A DNA stretch of 64,000 nt. Source: Kineobactrum salinum. GTDB lineage: Bacteria > Pseudomonadota > Gammaproteobacteria > Pseudomonadales > Halieaceae. The position numbers and the translations under genes are program-made. The notes under the pieces are model-generated. The model searched no databases. It was given only the letters and a program-made list of their open reading frames with translations, and was not told the DNA's origin. The stretch covers positions 2,356,001-2,420,000 of the forward strand of contig NZ_CP048711.1 in NCBI RefSeq assembly GCF_010669285.1, written 5' to 3'. This document shows positions 56,818 to 64,000 of the stretch, one piece after another. Positions within the stretch are counted from its first letter, which is position 1. Every line of letters begins with the position of its first letter.

Positions 56818-58842
56818 ATGCGAAATTCATGTAATGAATCAAAGACGGAACTGACGAATTTTCCGGCTAGCCATGAGACAGCCGCACTAGAGTTTTACCA
56901 ACATATGTATTTGATCAGGGCCTTTGAACAACGGACCTTTGATCTTACCCGGGAAAAGCCATCTCCTATTGCTGGTTCAGTTCACCTCTGTGCGGGGCAA
57001 GAAGCAGTGCCGGTTGGCGTTATGGCCACTCTTCGCCCCGGCGACCAAGTTGTCGCAACATACCGCGGGCATGGATGGGCTATAGCCTCAGGGCTTCCAG
57101 TTGGAGACCTGCTTGCAGAAATCTGTCAGCGTGAGACAGGTATAAACGGAGGGCGTACGGGATCCGCTATGATTACTGCGCCCTGGCAAGGCTTCATAGG
57201 GGAAAACTCCATCGTTGGCGCCGGTGTCCCCATAGGCTGCGGCACAGCGCTAGCGTCCCTTATGCAAGGGAACGAAGGGGTGACAGTAGTCACCTTTGGA
57301 GATGGTGCGATGAGCCAGGGTGCGCTGCACGAAGGGCTCATATTCGCCGCGTATCGGAATTTGCCGATTGTGTTTATCTGCGAGAACAACGGATGGGCTG
57401 AGATGACGCCTGCATCCTCCATCAACAAGGTCGAACGGCTGTCGGAGCGTGCCGCAGGATACGGTATGTCTGGAACGACCATAGATGGAACCGATCCCTT
57501 TGTGGTTAGGGATGCAATTCAGCTCGCCACTGACCGTGCCCGCAGCGGGCTCGGCCCGTCGCTTGTCGAATGTGTGGTGCCACGCCTTTGGGGCCATTAC
57601 AATCGCGATATTCAGCACTATCGACCAAAAGCCGACAAAGCAAATGCAGAAGCGGCCGATCCACTTGAAGTTATGGCTAGCCGTCTCATAGCATCACGTG
57701 TTGCCGATTCAGATACACTAAGCCAGATTCGACGCGAAGTTGATCGGGAGCTTGACGCGATTCAGACTCGTGTTCTTGACGATCCATTTCCGAGACCGGA
57801 TACAGCACGCGAACATATCGTTGCCGCCCCTTCTATTTCCAAGCGAGATATCACTACTTCTTGTAGGGAGACAGAGCAAGTCACCTACATCAAAGCTGTT
57901 AACGAAGCACTCCGTCGAGAGCTTGCATCTCGTCCCGAAGCTTTGGTATTCGGTGAGGACTTAGGAAAGGCCGGTGGTATTTTTGGGGCAACGCGCTATC
58001 TGCAACGTGATTTCGGTGTTGACCGGGTGTTCGATACGCCTATTGCGGAGAGCGCCATCCTGGGCTCGGCTGTGGGCCTGGCAATTAGCGGCATGAAGCC
58101 GATCGTTGAAATAATGTGGGCAGACTTCCTGCTTGTTGCCCTGGATCAAATAATCAATCAGGCCGCCAACGTCCGTTATGCTACTCAAGGCAGGTGTACT
58201 GCCCCCATAGTTGTAAGGACTCAGCAAGGTGTAACACCGGGATCCTGCGCACAGCATTCTCAATCACTCGAAGCGCTTTTGTTCCACATACCGGGGATCA
58301 AGCTGGGCTTGCCAGCGACACCGCAAGACGCCTATGACATGCTGCGCGCAGCCGTGGCGGATCCAGATCCAGTGGTCATCATTGAATCACGCTCACTGTA
58401 TCAAACCTCAGCCTCAGTTCATTACGGAGACCAGGTCGCCGTAGTTGGCGGGGCGAGCCTTCGCCGAGAAGGCTCCGACGTTGTCATAATCACCTGGGCG
58501 ACCGGCGTACAGATAGCGCTTGACGTTGCCAACACGCTTGCTGATAGGGGTATCACCGTTGGGGTTCTGGACCTTCGGTGGCTGTCACCCCTGGATGATA
58601 CGGCAATCGACGACGCGGTGAAACGCTGCGGAGGCCGGGCGATAGTGCTACATGAGGCGAATATCACCGGAGGTGTTGGCGCCGAAATTGCTGCGCGTAT
58701 TTCAGAGCGCCACTCAGATGCCAAGGTCCGTCGAATTGGGACACCCGACACTCGGATACCATCGTCGCCGGTACTGCAGTCTGCTCTGATACCTAACGCG
58801 GTAGGTGTTGAGGCAGCTGTACTTGGCCTATTGGAGCAATGA
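56818..58842 (+). CDS. Fused thiamine-dependent 2-oxoacid dehydrogenase E1 (alpha + beta)
   Basis: A 674-residue protein with both E1 subunits. The E1-alpha half (residues ~20-320) has the TPP motif GDGAMSQGALHEG...ENN (residues ~161-191) and HLCAGQEAVPVG. The E1-beta half (~350-670) has VFGEDLGKAGGIFGAT, DTPIAESAILGSAVGLA and an HSQSLEALLFHIPG box. It decarboxylates a 2-oxoacid, but no E2/E3 genes are in the window, so housekeeping ones may be used. AAGGAAG ribosome-binding site before ATG 56818. Part of the low-GC island. Confidence 0.88.
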   Translation: MRNSCNESKTELTNFPASHETAALEFYQHMYLIRAFEQRTFDLTREKPSPIAGSVHLCAGQEAVPVGVMATLRPGDQVVATYRGHGWAIASGLPVGDLLAEICQRETGINGGRTGSAMITAPWQGFIGENSIVGAGVPIGCGTALASLMQGNEGVTVVTFGDGAMSQGALHEGLIFAAYRNLPIVFICENNGWAEMTPASSINKVERLSERAAGYGMSGTTIDGTDPFVVRDAIQLATDRARSGLGPSLVECVVPRLWGHYNRDIQHYRPKADKANAEAADPLEVMASRLIASRVADSDTLSQIRREVDRELDAIQTRVLDDPFPRPDTAREHIVAAPSISKRDITTSCRETEQVTYIKAVNEALRRELASRPEALVFGEDLGKAGGIFGATRYLQRDFGVDRVFDTPIAESAILGSAVGLAISGMKPIVEIMWADFLLVALDQIINQAANVRYATQGRCTAPIVVRTQQGVTPGSCAQHSQSLEALLFHIPGIKLGLPATPQDAYDMLRAAVADPDPVVIIESRSLYQTSASVHYGDQVAVVGGASLRREGSDVVIITWATGVQIALDVANTLADRGITVGVLDLRWLSPLDDTAIDDAVKRCGGRAIVLHEANITGGVGAEIAARISERHSDAKVRRIGTPDTRIPSSPVLQSALIPNAVGVEAAVLGLLEQ

Positions 58843-58902
58843 CAAGCGAGGATCGTCAATCGAAGCGAAATTTGTTTACTAAGACAACAATACCCTTGGA
58901 GC

Positions 58903-58917
58903 TATCGTATAGTGACA
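58903..58917. promoter_or_regulatory. Operator-like site 3 (upstream of iclR)
   Basis: TATCGTATAGTGACA matches site 2 at 13 of 15 positions. It lies 70 bp upstream of the IclR-type gene and 60 bp after the E1 stop, in keeping with autoregulation. The shared sequence TATAGTGA is at the same relative position in sites 2 and 3. Confidence 0.5.
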
Positions 58918-58986
58918 CAGATGTTTTATAATCCTACTCGTGGGCCACCTTTTTTGAATCTTACCAACTGTCACTGGTGAACGTGA

Positions 58987-59811
58987 ATGCTGCCTCATAG
59001 CAAAAAAGAAACCGAAACCGGGGAAACCAGGGTTGATACAGAGACGCCTGGATCCGCCAAGGGTGGCCAGGAGCCCCGGGTTCAGTCCGTGGCTCGGGCT
59101 GTCAAGATTTTGATGGCAGTTGCACAAAGTGAAAACGGTCTGAAAACAATCGAGATATCAAGGAAGGCAAACCTGCCTAAACAGGCGACTTATCACCTCG
59201 TCCATACACTAATGACATCTGGTATGCTGACCCACAATGAGCAGGGCCTCCATGTCCTGGGGCTTCGCATTGGTACACTTGCTGAAGCCTTCAGGCGTCA
59301 TCTCTCACCTCCTCAACACCTCACTCCGTTTGTGCGCAAAATTGCCAACGAGACGGGCGAAACAGCCTATGCAACGGGCTGGTGGGCGGGAGAGATCGTC
59401 AACCTGACAACATGGCGCGGCTCCAACCCAATCCAAGCTTCCGAAGTTACCCATGGCTCCTATATTGATGCCCACGCTCGCGCTTCTGGAAAACTTCTAT
59501 TGGCTTTTGCGGATGAAGAAACGCGATCACATTATCTAGCAGAGCATGCTTTGCCAGCTCGTACTAGCCAAACGATCACCGAACTTTCCCAATTACATGA
59601 GGAATTCCAACTGATTCGTGAACAAGGCTATGCAGTCGACAGGGAAGAATACACTATTGGCCTGCACTGTCTGGCCGTACCGATCGACGCTGGTGCATCA
59701 CCATATGCACTGACGATCTCTGCACCAACAGAACGCTTCAAGCAGCGGTTCACCGATTTTCTGGAGATTATGCGCCACATCGCATCGGATCTCTCCGGGC
59801 TATCCAAGTAA
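58987..59811 (+). CDS. IclR family transcriptional regulator
   Basis: A 274-residue regulator. The winged helix-turn-helix (residues ~30-95) is in VQSVARAVKILMAVAQSENGLKTIEISRKANLP (key parts SVARAVKIL, ISRKANLPKQATYHLVHTL). The effector-binding domain follows, with the family segments HARASGKLLLAF and EYTIGLHCLAVPI. Start ATG 58987 has a weak ribosome-binding site. The likely local regulator of the flanking catabolic genes; the ligand is unknown. Terminator follows immediately. Confidence 0.9.
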   Translation: MLPHSKKETETGETRVDTETPGSAKGGQEPRVQSVARAVKILMAVAQSENGLKTIEISRKANLPKQATYHLVHTLMTSGMLTHNEQGLHVLGLRIGTLAEAFRRHLSPPQHLTPFVRKIANETGETAYATGWWAGEIVNLTTWRGSNPIQASEVTHGSYIDAHARASGKLLLAFADEETRSHYLAEHALPARTSQTITELSQLHEEFQLIREQGYAVDREEYTIGLHCLAVPIDAGASPYALTISAPTERFKQRFTDFLEIMRHIASDLSGLSK

Positions 59812-59823
59812 GCCCGCTTTTTT
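59796..59823 (+). terminator. Intrinsic terminator after iclR
   Basis: CGGGCT (59796-59801) pairs with AGCCCG (59811-59816), followed by a C and six T (59818-59823). The stem overlaps the last codons of the iclR gene. It closes the right-hand end of the island. Confidence 0.75.
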
Positions 59824-59953
59824 GGCATGGTAATTCATTACAGGGGTTTTAAGGTATTGGGCATTCAGAACCGATGCGTGATCTTCTTCATATCGCCTGG
59901 AATACACCGAATGTAGGCATTAGATTTGAAAAATCTGCTTCCGGACACTCCCA

Positions 59954-60199
59954 TTAACCCAGCTTCAGCCGGCAGATTCCACAAGGGTAGGCGACATCCA
60001 GTTCGGTGACGACGGAAAACGGCTTATAGGACCGGACCTCTGCCTGCTGGATGACGCGTGCGGTGCCGGTGCATGGATTCCCGGGGCCCACTAGTGACCA
60101 GGCGACGGCATAGGTCCGGTTGCGCTCGGGGTCATACCATCGCTGCCGGTCGATCGAAAAATAATCTGCGAGCGCCGGCAATGCCGTGCTGCGCAACAA
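59954..60199 (-). CDS. Short hypothetical ORF beside tRNA-Phe (possible gene remnant)
   Basis: An 81-codon open frame starting at TTG 60199 eleven bases after the tRNA 3' end. It has higher GC than the island. The predicted protein starts MLRSTALPALADYF and ends CGICRLKLG. No family recognised and no convincing ribosome-binding site. It may be the 3' remnant of a gene truncated by an integration event next to the tRNA, or chance. The rest of 59824-60209 holds nothing else I can support. Confidence 0.3.
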   Translation of the reverse strand: MLRSTALPALADYFSIDRQRWYDPERNRTYAVAWSLVGPGNPCTGTARVIQQAEVRSYKPFSVVTELDVAYPCGICRLKLG

Positions 60200-60209
60200 T
60201 GAGGGAAGA

Positions 60210-60285
60210 TGGTGCCCGGAGACAGAATCGAACTGCCGACACGGGGATTTTCAATCCCCTGCTCTACCGACTGAGCTATCCGGGC
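60210..60285 (-). tRNA. tRNA-Phe (GAA)
   Basis: A 76-nt cloverleaf starting GCCCGGATAGCTCAG and ending GGGCACCA. The anticodon loop is TTGAAAA, anticodon GAA, with stem GGGGA/TCCCC. CCA is encoded. Highly similar to the E. coli tRNA-Phe sequence from memory. The 3' end faces the low-GC island, the usual orientation for integration at a tRNA 3' end. Confidence 0.97.
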
Positions 60286-60367
60286 TTTATCGCTGAAGGC
60301 GAAGGGTGCGTATTAAAACCGCATGGCGGGTCCGAGTCAAGCGCAGGGCCCGTTTTGCGGGCCTGTT

Positions 60368-60640
60368 TCAGTCCTGTGGCGGGACGTAGCCCTCGGCCCT
60401 GTCGTGATCTTCCCCGGCCAGGAACTTGTCCATTTCCTCCTGCAGGTATTTGCGGGTGGCGGGGTCGATCAGGCTGAGCTGCTTTTCGTTGATCAGCATG
60501 GTCTGCTGGGCCTGCCATTCCTCCCAGGCCTGCTTGGACACATGATCGAAGATGTCCTGGCCCTTGGGGCCGGGATAGGGCGGGGCGGCGAGGCCCTCCA
60601 GTTCTTTCTGGTATTTCCGGCAAAAAACAGTGCGTGGCAT
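60368..60640 (-). CDS. yggX: Oxidative damage protection / Fe(2+)-trafficking protein YggX
   Basis: A 90-residue YggX (E. coli 91). N-terminus [17 protein letters not shown] has the conserved Cys7. It helps protect iron-sulfur clusters from oxidation. The start ATG 60640 is fixed by the family N-terminus. mutY ends 17 bp upstream in the same orientation, the standard mutY-yggX operon. Confidence 0.95.
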   Translation of the reverse strand: MPRTVFCRKYQKELEGLAAPPYPGPKGQDIFDHVSKQAWEEWQAQQTMLINEKQLSLIDPATRKYLQEEMDKFLAGEDHDRAEGYVPPQD

Positions 60641-60656
60641 GGGCTGTTCCTGGTAT

Positions 60657-61703
60657 TCAGAGGCTCGCCAGCAGTCGGGCGACCGGGGCGGCGAGGCCGA
60701 TTTGTGAAGGTTGGGCCACGTTATACCAGAGCTGGTCGTCCCCTGCCATGACGGCCTGCGGCTCACCGGGCAGGGTGGCCAGCAGGGGCTGGATGTCCAG
60801 GTGGTAGTGGCTGAAGGTGTGGCGGAAGGGTTCGGCGGGCGCCAGTTCGGTGGGCATCAGGCCGAAGCGGTCGAGGCACCAGTTGCCGGCGGCGGCTTGC
60901 TCGTCCAGCTGGGGAAAGCACCACAATCCGCCCCAGATACCGCTGGGTGGGCGCCGCTGCAGCAATACGCTGCCGCCGGCGTCGCGCACAATCAGGAAAA
61001 TCGTGGCCCGCACCGGCATGGTCTTGCGCGGCTTCTTGCCGGGGTAGTCGGCCTGGCTGTCGGCCCGCCGGGCGGCGCAGTCGACGCTCAGGGGGCAGTC
61101 CTCACAGCGGGGCCGGCTGCGGGTGCACAGGGTGGCGCCCAGGTCCATCATTGCCTGGCTGTAATCCGCTACCCGCCGGGTTGGAGTGTGCTGCTCCGCC
61201 AGCTGCCACAGCTCCCGGTGCACCGCGGTCTGGCCGGGCCAGCCCGGCACTGCATGGTAGCGGGCCAGCACTCGCTTGACGTTGCCATCCAGGATGCTGG
61301 CGCGCTGGCGGAAGGCGATGCTGACGATGGCGCCGGCGGTGGAACGGCCGATGCCCGGCAGTTCGCTGAGCTGGTCCACGTTGGCGGGGAACCGGCCACC
61401 ATGGTGGTCGCAAACCTCCCGCGCGGCCCGGTGCAGGTTGCGGGCCCGGGCGTAGTAACCCAGGCCGGTCCACAGGTGCAATACTTCGTCCACGGGTGCG
61501 TCGGCAAGATCCTGCACCCGCGGGAAGGCCTCCATAAAGCGCTGGAAGTAGGGGATGACCGTACGCACCTGGGTTTGCTGCAGCATGATCTCCGACACCC
61601 ACACCCGGTAGGGATCGATTGACTGCTGCCAGGGCAGGTCCTTGCGGCCGTGCTGGTCGAACCAGTCGAGGACGCGTCGGGCGAAGGCGGGAGGTGGCTT
61701 CAT
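60657..61703 (-). CDS. mutY: A/G-specific adenine DNA glycosylase
   Basis: Removes adenine mispaired with 8-oxoguanine; 348 residues. Helix-hairpin-helix region [17 protein letters not shown], catalytic Asp in the family loop [12 protein letters not shown], and the [4Fe-4S] motif C-x6-C-x2-C-x5-C ([17 protein letters not shown]). A C-terminal NUDIX-like MutT domain follows ([15 protein letters not shown]). Start ATG 61703 ([12 protein letters not shown]). Upstream in-frame start is non-family. Confidence 0.95.
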   Translation of the reverse strand: MKPPPAFARRVLDWFDQHGRKDLPWQQSIDPYRVWVSEIMLQQTQVRTVIPYFQRFMEAFPRVQDLADAPVDEVLHLWTGLGYYARARNLHRAAREVCDHHGGRFPANVDQLSELPGIGRSTAGAIVSIAFRQRASILDGNVKRVLARYHAVPGWPGQTAVHRELWQLAEQHTPTRRVADYSQAMMDLGATLCTRSRPRCEDCPLSVDCAARRADSQADYPGKKPRKTMPVRATIFLIVRDAGGSVLLQRRPPSGIWGGLWCFPQLDEQAAAGNWCLDRFGLMPTELAPAEPFRHTFSHYHLDIQPLLATLPGEPQAVMAGDDQLWYNVAQPSQIGLAAPVARLLASL

Positions 61704-61833
61704 GGCAGGGCGGACACTAGCACCGGTGTGAGCGCTGGTAAAGTGGCAGCAGGAATTCATCGGCGAGAGAACCATACGGCGGTCATTGGCGTAGAATAGG
61801 CAGTTGGTTGCGTTGCAGAGGCAGGTCAGTTAC

Positions 61834-62711
61834 ATGAAATTGGCTTTGATGGCAGTATTCGCCGCGGCGGCCACGGTGGCGGGCTGCGGCCTGCTGCTGA
61901 GCCCCGACAGGGAGCCGGCGGCGGTGGAGACGGTGGTTTATACCCCCGCGGACTGGCCCCAGGAACTGCAGGCAGAAGTCTACCAGCCCAGGGGCAGGGC
62001 CCGTTCCCGGGTATGCTGATGGTACACGGCGGCGGCTGGGAGCGGCGCCACCGCGACGACATGGACCGCCTCGCCCGCTACTATACGGGTGAGGGCTACG
62101 TGGTGATGAATATCAGCTACCGCTTCGCCCCCAACGCAATTTACCCGGCCCAGGTGCACGACCTGCAGCAGGCCATGCACTGGTTGTATCGGCAAGCCGG
62201 GCGGTTGCAGCTGGACCAGGACCGGATCGCCGCCTTCGGCTATTCCGCGGGCGCCCATCTGGTCAGCCTGATGGCGCTGGCCGCCGGCACCGGCGAGGCG
62301 CTGGACCAGCCCTGGGGCGGTATCGAAACCCGGCCCGCCGCGGTGATTGCCGGCGGCGCGCCGATGGATCTGCGCAAATACTCCGGGGGCGAGCTGGTAC
62401 CGCAGTTCCTGGGCGGCAGTATCGAGGAGATTCCCGAAACCTTTGCCGCCGCTTCACCGGTAACCCTGGTGCACGGGCAGGCGCCGCCCTTCTTCCTGTT
62501 CCACGGTAGCCGCGACAAACTGGTCACCATCGATCACGCTGAGGATTTCGCAACGGCGTTGCGGGCCAGGGATGTGCCGGTGGAGTTGGCAACCCAGGCG
62601 GCCCGCGGGCATATCCTGACGTTTCTGACCGTGGGCACAGCCCTGCCCGATGCGGATCGCTTCCTGACCCGACACCTGACGCCGTCCGCCGGCACCTCCC
62701 CTGCACTTTGA
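61834..62711 (+). CDS. Lipoprotein alpha/beta hydrolase (frameshifted)
   Basis: An esterase of about 292 residues. The signal peptide ends in a lipobox, VAGC, near residue 18. The frame breaks near a run of four G (61991-61994) or three G (61997-61999); one added base gives VYQPRGQGPFPGMLMVHGGGW. The catalytic elements are the oxyanion motif HGGGW, nucleophile elbow GYSAGAH, Asp in HGSRDKLVTID and His in RGHILTF. Resembles the BD-FAE/esterase-lipase group. The substrate is unknown. Confidence 0.82.
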
Positions 62712-62768
62712 GCCAGGTCTTGGTCAAGCCTGGATATCTGCCGCTGTGCGTTAAGAACTCTGAAGGCA

Positions 62769-62880
62769 GGTTCGTCTCAACCATGGGCCTTCATAGACCG
62801 TATGCAGCAAGGATGCTGCATCCGAGCCCCCAGGGATGGGTTAACGGCGTGTCTATGAAGGCCCATGGTTGAGGCGGACC
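62769..62880 (-). repeat. Structured intergenic repeat, copy 2
   Basis: A perfect 22-bp inverted repeat (62777-62798 and 62851-62872), extendable to ~30 bp with two G-U-compatible mismatches, encloses a 52-bp core (62799-62850). Read on the minus strand this core is 45/52 identical to copy 1 at 36635-36686. The inner hairpin pairs ATGCAGC with GCTGCAT. Compared with copy 1, both sides of the inner stem changed together (GAC...GTC to AGC...GCT). The outer arms are unrelated to those of copy 1. Confidence 0.9.
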
Positions 62881-63020
62881 GAGACGATCAGCACAGCCTC
62901 ATAGCCGTTGGCACTCTACTTCCCGAGCTAGTCGGTGAATTCACCCCGGCTTTCTTCTATAATGGCGCGCTTCTCGGGGCCAGGTGCGCACCGCCCCGGT
63001 CACAGCTTCTGGAGGACCGC

Positions 63021-63614
63021 ATGTCCGAGCGCAAGGCGAGTGTCACTCGCAACACCCTGGAGACCCGGATTACCGCCACGGTCAATCTGGACGGCTCCGG
63101 CCAGGCGAATTTCCAGACCGGAATTCCCTTCCTGGAGCACATGCTGGACCAGATCGCGCGCCACGGCATGATGGACCTGGATATCCAGGCCGAGGGCGAC
63201 CTGCACATCGATGACCACCACACCGTGGAGGATATCGGCATCACGCTGGGCCAGGCGTTTACCCGGGCGGTGGGCGACAAGAAGGGTATTGTCCGCTACG
63301 GCCACGCCTACGTGCCGCTGGATGAGGCGCTGTCGCGGGTGGTGGTGGACTTTTCCGGGCGCCCGGGGCTGATCTACAAGATTCCGTTTACCCGGGCCCA
63401 GGTGGGTGGTTTTGATGTGGACCTGTTCCAGGAATTCTTCCAGGGCTTTGTCAATCACGCCCAGCTGACCCTGCATATCGACAACCTGCGCGGCGACAAC
63501 AGCCACCACCAGATCGAGACGGTGTTCAAGGCCTTCGGCCGCGCGCTGCGGATGGCATTGGCGGAGGATCCCGCGATGGCGGGGATCATGCCCTCCACCA
63601 AGGGCGTGCTGTAG
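63021..63614 (+). CDS. hisB: Imidazoleglycerol-phosphate dehydratase
   Basis: Catalyses the sixth step of histidine synthesis; 197 residues, the monofunctional form. Metal-binding motifs are DDHHTVED and NSHHQIE, and the end [10 protein letters not shown] is the family terminus. GGAGGA lies six bases upstream of ATG 63021; the longer upstream frame is not family-like. hisH begins 10 bp downstream, so the two form part of the his operon. Confidence 0.95.
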   Translation: MSERKASVTRNTLETRITATVNLDGSGQANFQTGIPFLEHMLDQIARHGMMDLDIQAEGDLHIDDHHTVEDIGITLGQAFTRAVGDKKGIVRYGHAYVPLDEALSRVVVDFSGRPGLIYKIPFTRAQVGGFDVDLFQEFFQGFVNHAQLTLHIDNLRGDNSHHQIETVFKAFGRALRMALAEDPAMAGIMPSTKGVL

Positions 63615-63623
63615 GTTGCCGGC

Positions 63624-64000
63624 ATGAGCGAAACCGTCGCGGTCATCGACTACGGCATGGGCAACCTGCACTCGGTGGCCAGTGCGCTGCAGCATGTGGG
63701 CGCCGGCCGGGTGCTGGTGACGCATGATGCCGACCAGATCCGGGCGGCGGACCGGGTGGTCTTCCCCGGCGTGGGCGCGATCCGCGACTGCATGGCGGAA
63801 ATCCGCCGCCTGCGCTGCGATGAGCTGCTGCAACTGGCGTTGATCGAACAGCGCAAGCCGGTGCTGGCGATCTGCGTCGGCATGCAGGCCCTGCTGAGCC
63901 GCTCGGAAGAGAACGGCGGCGTGGACTGCCTGGACATTGTGCCGGGCACCGTGCGCCACTTTGGCCAACCGCTTGTGGATGCCGGCGGGCAACGGCTGAA
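63624..64000 (+). CDS. hisH: Imidazole glycerol phosphate synthase subunit HisH (partial)
   Basis: The glutaminase subunit; only the first ~125 residues are in the window. Visible are [30 protein letters not shown] and the nucleophile elbow [10 protein letters not shown]. The frame is open to the window edge with no stop. ATG at 63624 follows hisB closely. Confidence 0.93.
   Translation, partial: MSETVAVIDYGMGNLHSVASALQHVGAGRVLVTHDADQIRAADRVVFPGVGAIRDCMAEIRRLRCDELLQLALIEQRKPVLAICVGMQALLSRSEENGGVDCLDIVPGTVRHFGQPLVDAGGQRL

Noticed and set aside
59824..60285. Prophage or integrative element attached at tRNA-Phe
   Set aside because: No integrase, phage or conjugation genes and no duplicate of the tRNA 3' end were seen. 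Only an island origin by composition is suggested.

Overview
The window is chromosomal DNA from a GC-rich, aerobic gammaproteobacterium. Support comes from E. coli-like neighbourhoods (tolC, the yqiB-cpdA-parE order, mutY-yggX, hisB-hisH), a CCA-encoding tRNA-Phe, rdgC, mnmH-selD and a TonB-dependent receptor. I suspect a marine Halieaceae/Cellvibrionales-type organism, but that is inference from gene style, not a proven placement.

Layout. 0-4.8 kb: a surface-polysaccharide region with RmlA, a GT4 glycosyltransferase, two methyltransferases and a six-hairpin-like protein. 4.8-9.8 kb: TolC, then YqiB, CpdA and ParE. 9.9-15.8 kb: a YqaE-type peptide, then a three-gene overlapping signalling operon (PAS histidine kinase, response regulator, REC/GAF/PAS/GGDEF/EAL protein). 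15.8-30.6 kb: a complete nitrate-assimilation locus. It holds nasA, nirD, nirB, a FAD reductase, nrtCBA, then nasS-nasT and an outer-membrane porin. A small low-GC two-gene membrane cassette interrupts it. 30.9-35.5 kb: YceI, an octaheme cytochrome c with TPRs, a glycosyltransferase and a PAP2 phosphatase. 35.8-48.7 kb: housekeeping and regulatory genes, including glyoxalase, rdgC, the mnmH-selD selenium pair, a LytS/LytTR two-component system, GNAT, GDT1, cytochrome b561 with YceI, and a K+ channel with a DUF6394-type protein. 48.9-50.5 kb: an M20 peptidase. 50.8-59.8 kb: a clearly AT-richer catabolic island (ferredoxin, MFS transporter, TonB receptor, RidA, Rieske oxygenase, fused E1 dehydrogenase, IclR regulator) ending near the 3' end of tRNA-Phe. 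60.2-64 kb: tRNA-Phe, yggX, mutY, a lipoprotein hydrolase, hisB and the start of hisH.

How the parts work together. NrtABC would import nitrate, NasA reduce it to nitrite, and NirBD reduce nitrite to ammonium. NasS (sensor) and NasT (ANTAR antiterminator) would control transcription. The leader of the neighbouring porin gene carries a hairpin with an AxxGxx hexaloop that overlaps one arm of a strong intrinsic terminator, which is the arrangement expected for NasT antitermination. The nrtA leader has a sigma-54-like promoter and a similar hairpin. The catabolic island looks like an uptake and oxygenation pathway for an unknown organic substrate. Three 15-bp operator-like sites (consensus TATYRTATWGTGAYA) lie at its two promoter regions, a good candidate for IclR control.

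The most striking technical pattern is that nine genes that should be intact carry single-base losses in short homopolymer runs: nine in G/C runs plus one in an A/T run of the TonB gene, which has two in total. Restoring one base in each recovers family-typical proteins and, in several cases, natural stop/start overlaps. Systematic under-calling of homopolymers is the simplest explanation, so these genes are annotated as CDS with a noted frameshift rather than as genuine pseudogenes. The most interesting non-coding structure is a pair of 112- and 104-bp intergenic elements. They share a 52-bp core and have unrelated but internally perfect flanking arms plus compensatory changes in an inner stem.
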